Assembly: GCA_964502735.1 (NCBI GenBank)
Contig: CAZCYD010000038.1
Location: 1 to 28,776, forward strand
Origin: JACKAN01 sp964502735
GTDB lineage: Bacteria > Bdellovibrionota > Bdellovibrionia > Bdellovibrionales > UBA1609
DNA length: 28,776 nt
Reading direction: 5' to 3'
The notes beneath the pieces were generated by a model that saw only the letters and a list, made by a program, of their open reading frames with translations, was not told where the DNA came from and ran no database searches. The position numbers and the translations under genes are program-made. Position 1 is the stretch's first letter; every line of letters begins with the position of its first letter. This document shows positions 16,078 to 23,576 of the stretch, piece after piece.

Positions 16078-17025
16078 TTAGAGACCTTTCAGTTTTTCCA
16101 TCGTCTCTAGAATTTTCTGAGTGATTCCCGGCTCAAATAACGAGTGCCCTGCGTTTTCTATTATATGAATTTCTGAATAAGGAAGTGCCTTGTGAAGTTC
16201 CCATGCGCTTTCCATCGGGCACACGACATCGTATCGACCTTGGACAATGACAGCAGGTATAGACTTTATCTTATCGATATTTTCCAAGATGAAATTTTCT
16301 GAATCAAAAAAGATATTGTGGATGAAGTAGTGGCACTCAATTCTAGCAAAAGCCTCAGCAAATGTATCTTGTCCAAAAGAAGCAACAGCTTCTGGGTCTT
16401 GAATTAAATAGGAAGTCGCCCCTTCCCACTGGCTCCAGGCTTTGGCCGCTTGCATGCGACTATTTTTGTCTTCACTTGTTAATCGCCTGTAATAGGCAGA
16501 GACAAAGTCGTTTTGTTCTAATTTGGGTATGATTTCTCGATACTTTTCCCAGGCATCGGGAAAAATTTTTGAAGCTCCCTCTTGATAAAACCACTGAACC
16601 TCTTTGGGGCGACAAAGGAATATCCCCCGGAGTACCAAGGCCTTAACAGGTTTCGGGTGATGAATGGCATAGCATAGAGCGAGAGTGCTCCCCCAACTTC
16701 CGCCAAAGACTATCCAGCTTTCAATTCCAAAAAAACTTCGGATAGCTTCAATATCTCCAATAAGATGGGGAGTGGTATTTTCTTTGAGTTCAGCATGGGG
16801 GGTGCTTTTTCCAGCTCCCCTTTGATCAAATAAAATGACTCTATAAAATTTTGGATCAAAAAATTGGCGCTGTTCAGGAGTTACTCCTCCGCCAGGACCT
16901 CCGTGTAAAAAAATAACAGGAACCCCTTCTGGGTTTCCAACTTCTTCAATATATAATTCATGAAGTTCTGAAACTTTAAGTCGGTGGGTTTTGTATGGCT
17001 CAATTGCGGGAAATAATGAATACAT
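16078..17025 (-). CDS. pip: Proline iminopeptidase
   Basis: A 315-aa alpha/beta hydrolase of peptidase family S33, which removes N-terminal proline from peptides. The oxyanion HGGPGGG is at residues 41-47 and the DQRGAGKS element at 67-74. The nucleophile elbow is GGSWGS with Ser110, and the acid and base are Asp266 (GRYDVVCP) and His294 (NAGHSLF). These complete the triad. Length matches the family. It starts 12 nt after fadI on the same strand, so the two are probably co-transcribed, although their activities are not obviously linked. Confidence 0.93.
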   Translation of the reverse strand: MYSLFPAIEPYKTHRLKVSELHELYIEEVGNPEGVPVIFLHGGPGGGVTPEQRQFFDPKFYRVILFDQRGAGKSTPHAELKENTTPHLIGDIEAIRSFFGIESWIVFGGSWGSTLALCYAIHHPKPVKALVLRGIFLCRPKEVQWFYQEGASKIFPDAWEKYREIIPKLEQNDFVSAYYRRLTSEDKNSRMQAAKAWSQWEGATSYLIQDPEAVASFGQDTFAEAFARIECHYFIHNIFFDSENFILENIDKIKSIPAVIVQGRYDVVCPMESAWELHKALPYSEIHIIENAGHSLFEPGITQKILETMEKLKGL

Positions 17026-17037
17026 AAGTGTGAATCC

Positions 17038-18306
17038 CTATCTTTCAATAATGGCGGTTACGCCCATCCCGCCAGCCGTGCAAACAGAAATCAAGCCGCG
17101 TCCGGAACCTTTTTGTTTTAGGGTTTTAGATAAACTGGCAATAATTCTGGCCCCGGTAGCAGCAAAGGGATGTCCTAAAGCGAGGCTTCCACCCTTTACG
17201 TTGAGTTTAGATCTGTCAATTGAACCTAAGGCCTTATCGAGTCCGAGTTGATTTTTACAAAAGTCCTCAGACTCCCAAGCCTTTAATGTGCAAAGTAATT
17301 GAGCGGCAAAAGCCTCGTGAATTTCATAAAAATCAAAGTCTTGCAAGGTGAGGTTGTTGCGAGCTAATAATCTCGGTACAGCATAAGCCGGTGCCATTAA
17401 AAGCCCTTCTTTGTCGACATAATCAACAGCTGCAACCTCTCCATCAATAAAATAAGACTCGACATCTAGATTGTTGCGTGTAGCCCAATCTTCAGAGCAC
17501 AATAAAACTGCTGCAGCTCCATCGGTTAGGGAGGTGCTGTTTCCAGCAGTTAGAGTTCCTTGACCGCTTTTTTTGTCAAAGGCGGGCTTAAGTTGTTTAA
17601 GTTTTTCAATTTGAGTATCGGCCCTAAGGATACCATCAATATTGTTGCCTCGATAGGAGGACACAAGATCTAAATAAAAGCCCTCTTCGTAGGCCTTAGC
17701 TGCTTTTTGGTGACTCTCCAATGCAATTTGATCTTGTTCGTCCCTAGGGATTTGCCATTTTTTTGCCATGTCTTCACAACTTTGCCCCATACTTTTGTTT
17801 GTTCGAGGTTCGACAACGGCGGGGACTACAGGAATGAAGTGTTTTGGTCTTATGTTGAGAAGTGGACGTATTTTTGACCAGCTATCACGGCCACGGTAGC
17901 TTTCAAGTAAAAGCTTTGTAAAAGAGGGGGTGAATACAATTGGCAAATCACTATTAGTGTCAGACCCTCCCGCGATTCCACATTCTATTTGTCCGAGTTT
18001 AATTTTATTAGATATTAAAATAGCGGCTTCAAGGCTAGTTCCACAGGCTTGTTGAAGATCAAAAGCTGGGGTTTCGGCAGAAAGGCCACACCCCATGGTG
18101 CATTCTCTGGCCATATTCCAGTCTCGACTGTGTTTCATAACTGAGCCCAATACAACTTCTCCAAGGCGCTGATCGCGAAGGTTGTACTTGTGGACAATAT
18201 TTTTTAGAACTTCGGTCATAAGCTCTTGATTGCCGATATTCATATAGTTTGTCATGGATTTAACGAATGGGATTCTGCTTCCGCCTATGATTGCTGCTTT
18301 TTTCAT
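17038..18306 (-). CDS. fadI: Acetyl-CoA C-acyltransferase FadI-type thiolase
   Basis: A 422-aa thiolase performing the last step of beta-oxidation, cleavage of 3-ketoacyl-CoA. The nucleophile is Cys88 in QQACGTSLEAA; HEAFAA, GGSLALGHPFAATGAR and the second Cys in SVCTAGGMG near residue 409 complete the active site. Internal segments (RPKHFIPVVPAVVEPRTNKSMG, seen in part) match FadI better than FadA. ATG 18306 is preferred: AAGGAG lies 9 nt before it, and a longer frame from 18438 would add 44 non-family residues overlapping the divergent gene. It is probably functionally linked with fadE in the window. Confidence 0.93.
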   Translation of the reverse strand: MKKAAIIGGSRIPFVKSMTNYMNIGNQELMTEVLKNIVHKYNLRDQRLGEVVLGSVMKHSRDWNMARECTMGCGLSAETPAFDLQQACGTSLEAAILISNKIKLGQIECGIAGGSDTNSDLPIVFTPSFTKLLLESYRGRDSWSKIRPLLNIRPKHFIPVVPAVVEPRTNKSMGQSCEDMAKKWQIPRDEQDQIALESHQKAAKAYEEGFYLDLVSSYRGNNIDGILRADTQIEKLKQLKPAFDKKSGQGTLTAGNSTSLTDGAAAVLLCSEDWATRNNLDVESYFIDGEVAAVDYVDKEGLLMAPAYAVPRLLARNNLTLQDFDFYEIHEAFAAQLLCTLKAWESEDFCKNQLGLDKALGSIDRSKLNVKGGSLALGHPFAATGARIIASLSKTLKQKGSGRGLISVCTAGGMGVTAIIER

Positions 18307-18319
18307 ATGATAAGACTCC

Positions 18320-18348
18320 TTCACTTTCAGACTTGTTAAGTGTAGTAT
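18320..18348 (+). promoter_or_regulatory. Weak promoter candidate for the SIS-domain gene
   Basis: TTCACT (18320-18325) and TAGTAT (18343-18348) are 17 nt apart; each matches consensus in 4 of 6. The start of transcription would be near 18355, after TTG 18350 and before the better TTG at 18368. Confidence 0.35.
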
Positions 18349-18367
18349 TTTGCAAGAGGGGTGTCTA

Positions 18368-19885
18368 TTGAATCCAATTGAAAATGCCGATAATTTTTTA
18401 GCAACTGGAAATACGTTTCGTTTGGGGCACTTGGTCACTGAACAGTCTCATCCCTTGACTCAAAACCTTTCGGATAAAGTTCAACTTGATATATTAGATG
18501 CCATAGAGTCTTTAAAAACCGTGGATGTATTGGCTATTGAAAAATTCGGAAGCTATTTGCCAGATATAGAAATGCTAAACAAAGATATTAAGACTATTTT
18601 ATCTCAGGGAGCCCGAGTGTTTCTTTGTGGTTGTGGCGCTACAGGTAGGCTTTCGCTAACCTTAGAAAGCTTGTGGCGGAGCTTAAACCCTCAGTCAGAA
18701 CAAGTTCAAGCATTTATGGCGGGTGGTGATATAGCACTCGTTCATGCCGTAGAGGGGTTTGAGGATTTCCCAGAGCACGGAGCTCGTCAGTTAATGCAGA
18801 TGGGCTTTACATCAAATGATTTACTAATAGCCATTACGGAGGGGGGTGAAACACCATTTGTGATAGGTGCCGCAGAAAAGGCTTCTGAAGTTTCGGTTAT
18901 AAAGCCTTATTTTATATATTGTAACCCAACTGATACTTTGCGAAACACAGTTGAGCGCTCAAGAAGGGTAATAGAAAACCGTAAAATTCATCATTTGTGT
19001 TGGGATGTTGGGCCTATGGCTATTGCTGGAAGCACTCGTATGCAGGCCAGCACAGTACTTCAGTGGGGCGTAGGAATGGCTCTATTTTTTGGCTTTGAGG
19101 AATTGAGAGCAAAGTATGAAGAGTTCTTAAAAGTTATAAGTTCTCTAGATTTAAGTTGGCTGTCAGCGTTCATTCTTAAAGAGAGCCAGATTTATACTAG
19201 GAATGAGTTTGTCCATTATTTTGCCGACGAGTACGCAATTACAACGTTTACTGATACTACGGAAAGAGCCCCGACCTTCAGTTTAATACCTTTTCAACAT
19301 TTAAAAAAAGAAACTCCTCAATCCCTTGCTTATGTAAGTATTATCAGTACTGCCACGGCACAGGAATCTTGGATGAGTTTAATAAAGAGGGTTCCTGTAT
19401 GTTTGGGATGGGAGAGTAAAGATATTCTAAGTCGGGATTATTTATTGAAATACGATTTTAGTGAGATAGCGTTTGAAATGCGAAAAGAAATAATCGATAC
19501 ACCAATACACCCCTTTAGAATAGAAGGATTTACAGATGGAATTTCTTTTTATTTTTGCGAACTAGAGTATAAGCTGAGTTTCTCTCAGAGCGATAAAATA
19601 TTTAGGCATACAATATTAAAAACAATTTTAAATATTCACTCTACCTTAGTGATGGGAAAAATTAACAGATACAAGAGTAATTTGATGACTTGGGTTAAGC
19701 CCAGCAACGGAAAACTCATAGATAGAGCTTGCAGATATGTTCAGTATTTACTTAAGTTTGAGGGAATAGATAGAGATTATGAAACTATTGTCCGGGAGCT
19801 TTTCCGTTTGAAGGAGAGCTTGCCTCCCACGGACTCAATAGTTTTGGCAACTTATCAGAGCCTCAAAGAGAAGACTCTTAACTAA
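18368..19885 (+). CDS. MurQ/GKRP-like SIS-domain protein
   Basis: A 505-aa cytosolic protein. Residues about 20-250 follow N-acetylmuramate-6-phosphate etherase (MurQ) and the glucokinase regulatory protein: FLCGCGATGRLSLTLESLW, AFMAGGDIALVHAVEGFED, DLLIAITEGGETPFVIGAA and the late GPMAIAGSTRMQAST. AVEGFED keeps the Glu equivalent to MurQ Glu114; the MurQ Glu83 region (ASECPPTFG) is not recognisable. MurQ is about 300 aa, so the C-terminal 250 residues are extra, possibly a second divergent SIS domain as in GKRP (TTFTDTTERAPTFSLIPF). A sugar-phosphate lyase or sensor is likely. TTG 18368 follows GAGGGG at 6 nt; an upstream TTG at 18350 has no such site. Confidence 0.75.
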   Translation: MNPIENADNFLATGNTFRLGHLVTEQSHPLTQNLSDKVQLDILDAIESLKTVDVLAIEKFGSYLPDIEMLNKDIKTILSQGARVFLCGCGATGRLSLTLESLWRSLNPQSEQVQAFMAGGDIALVHAVEGFEDFPEHGARQLMQMGFTSNDLLIAITEGGETPFVIGAAEKASEVSVIKPYFIYCNPTDTLRNTVERSRRVIENRKIHHLCWDVGPMAIAGSTRMQASTVLQWGVGMALFFGFEELRAKYEEFLKVISSLDLSWLSAFILKESQIYTRNEFVHYFADEYAITTFTDTTERAPTFSLIPFQHLKKETPQSLAYVSIISTATAQESWMSLIKRVPVCLGWESKDILSRDYLLKYDFSEIAFEMRKEIIDTPIHPFRIEGFTDGISFYFCELEYKLSFSQSDKIFRHTILKTILNIHSTLVMGKINRYKSNLMTWVKPSNGKLIDRACRYVQYLLKFEGIDRDYETIVRELFRLKESLPPTDSIVLATYQSLKEKTLN

Positions 19886-19894
19886 TTCTTATTT

Positions 19895-20067
19895 GGTTTT
19901 TATTTAGGTTTTATTTAGGTTTTATTTAGGTTNNNNNNNNNNNNNNNNNNNNNNNNNNNNNNNNNNNNNNNNNNNNNNNNNNNNNNNNNNNNNNNNNNNN
20001 NNNNNNNNNNNNNNNNNNNNNNNNNNNNNNNNTTTTATTTAGGTTTTATTTAGGTTTTATTTAGGTT
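19895..20067. repeat. 11-bp tandem repeat array interrupted by an assembly gap
   Basis: GGTTTTATTTA units (11 bp) run from about 19895 to 19932 and continue in the same orientation from 20033 to about 20067. The first unit has an extra T. At least six units are visible. The array starts ten bases after the stop of the SIS-domain gene. The remaining stretch to 20146 has further imperfect repeats of CTCTTTAAT type. Confidence 0.9.
19933..20032. other. Scaffold gap (100 N)
   Basis: Exactly 100 N placed inside the 11-bp tandem repeat. A round 100 is a customary placeholder, so the true number of repeat units and the content of the gap are unknown. Confidence 0.97.
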
Positions 20068-20146
20068 GGTCCGACTCTCTTTAATCTAATTCTCTGTAAT
20101 TCAAGGCTCTTTGATTTGACTCTCTTTAATTTAAGAGTCTCGATGT

Positions 20147-21715
20147 CTATCGAGCCATCTCAACAGCTTGTGATTCTCTGACTACAGTGACTTTAATAGT
20201 TCCAGGATAATTACAATCGTGCTCGATTTTTTTAGCTATAGACTTACTAAGTTCAAGAGCTTTAGTGTCGTCAATTTTTTGATTGTCAACTGTGATTCGC
20301 ACCTCTCTTCCAGCGCTGAGTATAAATGTGTCAATAACTCCATCGAAGCTATTTCCAATTTCCTGAAGTTGATTCATTTTCTGTAGGTAAGTGGAGGTTG
20401 TAGATCTCCTGGCTCCAGGTCTGGCTCCAGATATGGCATCAGCCGCGATAACTAGGTAAGCTAAATTCGTAGAAGGTGTTTCATCAAAATGGTGGGCTCG
20501 TACGGCATGAACAATGTGGTGGGCTTCTCCATTTTTTTCTATAAAATCAGCACCTATAACGGCGTGACCGCCATCAATGCTATGGTCCATGGCCTTCCCA
20601 ATATCGTGTAAGAGTCCAGATCTTTTTGCGTCTCTGATATCTTCGTTGAGTTCAGAGGCGAGGAGCCCGCACAAGTGTCCAACTTCAGCACAGTGAAAAA
20701 ACTGATTCTGAGTAAAAGAATATCTATATCTCAAAGCACCCATCATGTTTTTAATTTCTGGTTTTAGGTCCTCGGCTTTGAGTTCTTTGGCCACTCGATT
20801 GCCATCCATTTTTATTTGATGGAAGAGTTTTTTCTTACAGTTGTCTACAGTGTTGTTGATGACCTTTTCGTTTATAATGCGTTCTTTTGTCAGTTGCTCC
20901 AATGTTGCCCGGGCTAATTCTCTGCGGACAGGGTCAAAGCCTGAAACAGATAAGCTTTTGGCTCTTTCATTATAAATAATGTCAATGCCGCAAATTTTTT
21001 CTATAAGTTCGATATTGGATTTATTAGGACCAAGCATTCTCTCAACGTCTCTGTCGTTGTCGAGAGTTATAAAACCGATTCCACGCTCAGAGCAATAGGG
21101 GCGAACAAACCTATTAAGAGCTATGTTGATTATCTTTTTGGCCTCTCTTTCAATGTGATCTTTCAATTTTTCTTCTTCCTGCTCCAGACGCTCAATCAAC
21201 TGAGATCTGTAGCGGCTGACAATTTTTGTAGTTAACTCATCTAAAACTGTGTCTTTTTCTGTTTGTGACTTTTCGGATAATAGCTGAATGAGCTCAGAAC
21301 GCTTTCGATCCCGCTCCATTTGAAGAAGCTGAGCCTTGGCCTGTTTGGAGTCTAACAAATTACTCATCTGCATTAAGCTTTGGAGTTCTTTGTCCACTTC
21401 CTTTTTTTGTTCGATCCACTTCGAGTGGAGCTGGTTTTTTAGTCTATCGACTTGGCCTTGTAGCTTTTGGTTTTTTTCTTCATGGTTGAAAAAGTCTTTT
21501 TCATTTTTTTCAAAAAGAGATCTTTCATATTCGGAAGAAGAAGACTTAGCAAAATCCATGACTTCTTCAGCTTTTTCTTGTGCGGTTTCTAGAAGGTCTT
21601 GTGCGTAACTTTCGGCCTGTTGTCGAGCATGTCTTTCTAGATAAAATTTTAAACTGACCTGTAAACCCATTCCGATTGCCAGACCAGCAATTGCAACTAA
21701 CAAAAGAATTTCCAT
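20147..21715 (-). CDS. rny: Ribonuclease Y with atypical KH loop
   Basis: A 522-aa membrane-anchored endoribonuclease that starts mRNA decay; B. subtilis RNase Y is 520 aa. Seen: N-terminal TM (EILLLVAIAGLAIGMGL), a long coiled coil to about residue 210, a KH domain at about 213-275, the HD domain with HDIGK (370-374) and HAVRAHHFDE, and the family C-terminus (SAGREVRITV, YPGTIKVTVVRE). The KH GxxG loop, normally IIGREGRNIR, reads MLGPNKSNIE (GPNK at 229-232). The start at 21715 has AGGA five nt upstream and fits the family length; a GTG at 21772 adds 19 residues without a ribosome-binding site. Confidence 0.92.
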   Translation of the reverse strand: MEILLLVAIAGLAIGMGLQVSLKFYLERHARQQAESYAQDLLETAQEKAEEVMDFAKSSSSEYERSLFEKNEKDFFNHEEKNQKLQGQVDRLKNQLHSKWIEQKKEVDKELQSLMQMSNLLDSKQAKAQLLQMERDRKRSELIQLLSEKSQTEKDTVLDELTTKIVSRYRSQLIERLEQEEEKLKDHIEREAKKIINIALNRFVRPYCSERGIGFITLDNDRDVERMLGPNKSNIELIEKICGIDIIYNERAKSLSVSGFDPVRRELARATLEQLTKERIINEKVINNTVDNCKKKLFHQIKMDGNRVAKELKAEDLKPEIKNMMGALRYRYSFTQNQFFHCAEVGHLCGLLASELNEDIRDAKRSGLLHDIGKAMDHSIDGGHAVIGADFIEKNGEAHHIVHAVRAHHFDETPSTNLAYLVIAADAISGARPGARRSTTSTYLQKMNQLQEIGNSFDGVIDTFILSAGREVRITVDNQKIDDTKALELSKSIAKKIEHDCNYPGTIKVTVVRESQAVEMAR

Positions 21716-22366
21716 AAGATTCCTAATAAGAGTTAAAGGCACGAGTCTAGCACTAGAATCAAATAAATTCACTATACTAGCTCTGAATTTGTCATACCCT
21801 TATATTCGGCAAAGCGCTAGATTCTTGATTCAACGCATAGAGTTAAGTCTTATTTGGGTCCATTGTCACATTTCTGAAATATTCCGGTGTGTTTTTCGAA
21901 TCATTGGTTGAGTTTTATAAATTTGTAGTCCGAGTGCCAGAATGGCATCCCCCTCCTTGTTTTGCCAATAGCCTTACAGCGTGCCATGGCTCTAGCTTAG
22001 ATTCGGTACTGTAGGTCTTCTTTAGGCTCTTCTTTTTTTCCACGATTTTCTCCTCTTAATTGGGGGTAAATCGTTCATTAAACTTTGTCCAGTACTATTG
22101 GGGGACTCCACTTCATCGGCCCAAGGTCTAGAAATGGATTTAAAGCCATAATGCCTTTGTGTGAGGTAGGACCGTTTTGAGAAATAGAACTTCATAAAGG
22201 TCCATATTGATTTCGCTTACAGAGTTTCCGAAGAGAAAGCTATAAACCCAGTTCTGTGGAGGGTTCGCAGAAAAAAATTGTGAATAGTCTTTTCTTTAGA
22301 GGGTGTTCAAGTTTTACTGCAATCAGCCTATAGATAGGGGTCTAAAGTTTAAATCAAGGAGTTGTT
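21716..22366. other. Long intergenic region between rny and the CNB-protein gene
   Basis: About 650 bp between divergent genes. A weak minus-strand promoter-like pair is TTGAAC (22305-22310) and TATTCA (22281-22286), 18 nt apart. Downstream of it the minus strand can form several short stems: GGACC/GGTCC, an AAAG...CTTT hairpin at about 22142-22158, and a long-range CTCCAC/GTGGAG pairing. A small ORF follows. On the plus strand TATAGA at 22330-22335 could be a -10 for the CNB gene. In several related bacteria 6S RNA lies upstream of rny, but no 6S signature was confirmed here. Confidence 0.4.
21915..22043 (-). CDS. Possible 42-aa small protein
   Basis: The GTG at 22043 is preceded by GAGGAG with a 6-nt spacing, a strong ribosome-binding site, and the frame runs 42 codons to TAA. 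The product is basic at the N-terminus (MEKKKSLKKTYSTESK), with a GGGC motif near the end and no TM segment. No homologue is recognised. It lies upstream of rny on the same strand. The main support is the ribosome-binding site; it may equally be part of a non-coding leader. Confidence 0.3.
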   Translation of the reverse strand: MEKKKSLKKTYSTESKLEPWHAVRLLAKQGGGCHSGTRTTNL

Positions 22367-23497
22367 GTGCAGAATATTAAGCAATTTAATAAAGGCGATT
22401 TAATATTCAAGGAAGGGGAAAGCATAGATAAAGTCTGCTTTATTCAGAGTGGTAGGGTCAGTTTGTTTATCGAGCGGAATCAAAAGCGCATTGAGATCGA
22501 GCAGTTGTCTAGCTCTCAGGTCTTGGGTGAACTAGGGGCTTTATCTAATGGGAAACATGGTTTTTCGGCTTGTGCACTGGCTCCTACCAAAATTCTTGAG
22601 GTTCCCACTGAGATACTTGCACCTCAGTTGGAAAAAACAGCTCCAGTCATTAAACTTTTACTAAAGAGCACAATTGAAGGGGTTAAGCAAATTCGTCAAA
22701 AAATGAAGGGAATTAAAATGGAACAAGAGGAAATTTCTTGTCCTCAAGTTTTAATTCCCAAACTTTTTGCAATGTACCCAATATTGGCCAGGCACCTTGG
22801 GAAGGTGAACGAAGAGAGTCAGGAATATAAAGTGAGTTGGCAGGCTCTAAAAACGTATACAACGAGGATGTTCTTAGAATCTCCGCAAAGAGTGCAGTCC
22901 GGTTTGGAGTTGTTAAAAAAACTAGGTTATGTTGATATTCATACGGCTTTAGATGAGAATGAAGAAGAAGTTATTAGTGATATCATATTCCGCGAAGTTC
23001 AGACTATAGAGGATTTTGCAGAATTTTATCAGTACCACCTTTACAAGCCTGGCCGCGCGGAAATCTTATATTTGGATGAAGTGGCCTTTAAGATTGTCAA
23101 AGTTGTTGCAGGCATGGCTTATCCACACTCTCCAGATCACCGAGACTCGGTTTCATTGGACTATGACAAGGTTTTAGAAGAAGTTAAGAAGAAAGCAGGA
23201 GTGGATATTAAGAACACCCACTGGGATCTTTTAGAAAAAAAGGGACTTTACGTACAGAGAAAATCGAGAGAACAAGGTTTGACTTTGCAGCTGAATAAAG
23301 ATGAATTTATTAAGACGGCAATATTCTGGGCCTTCATTAAAGAGATTGAAAGTTGGAATCAAAAAGGGTTTATTGATTTTACACAAGAAAAGCAAGTGGC
23401 GTCAGTTTCGACACTTGGTTGTCCCGACTGCAGCACACCCATCACGGCAGAACAAAAATTTTGTCAAAACTGTGGTGCAAAGCTTTTAGCTGCGTAA
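22367..23497 (+). CDS. Cyclic-nucleotide-binding-fold protein with C-terminal zinc ribbon
   Basis: A 376-aa protein. Residues about 1-110 form a CNB (CRP-like) beta-roll: FNKGDLIFKEGESIDKVCFIQSG, then LGELGALSNGKHGFSACA. In cAMP binders this phosphate cassette has an Arg (GExxLfxxxxRxA); here it reads FSA, so cAMP/cGMP binding is unlikely. The middle (130-330) is helical and does not show a standard CRP helix-turn-helix, although a winged-helix-like part (LLEKKGLYVQRKSREQGLTLQL) is possible. The end is a zinc ribbon with CPDC (352-355) and CQNC (366-369). AAGGAG lies 5 nt before the GTG. Confidence 0.75.
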   Translation: MQNIKQFNKGDLIFKEGESIDKVCFIQSGRVSLFIERNQKRIEIEQLSSSQVLGELGALSNGKHGFSACALAPTKILEVPTEILAPQLEKTAPVIKLLLKSTIEGVKQIRQKMKGIKMEQEEISCPQVLIPKLFAMYPILARHLGKVNEESQEYKVSWQALKTYTTRMFLESPQRVQSGLELLKKLGYVDIHTALDENEEEVISDIIFREVQTIEDFAEFYQYHLYKPGRAEILYLDEVAFKIVKVVAGMAYPHSPDHRDSVSLDYDKVLEEVKKKAGVDIKNTHWDLLEKKGLYVQRKSREQGLTLQLNKDEFIKTAIFWAFIKEIESWNQKGFIDFTQEKQVASVSTLGCPDCSTPITAEQKFCQNCGAKLLAA

Positions 23498-23576
23498 AAT
23501 TTTGATCCGAATTCTGTGTAAGTTCTATTTTTGTGCAAATTCTATTCGTCGCAAGGAGAGGGTTAACGTTAAACGA

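Noticed and set aside
18307..18438. 44-residue N-terminal extension of the thiolase
   Set aside because: Not thiolase-like; it overlaps the divergent gene, and a ribosome-binding site precedes ATG 18306.
19895..20067. CRISPR array
   Set aside because: The 11-bp units are contiguous without spacers, and no cas genes are present.
22043..22300. 6S RNA gene upstream of rny
   Set aside because: Context is suggestive, but I could not identify the conserved long stem and central bubble; kept only as something to test.
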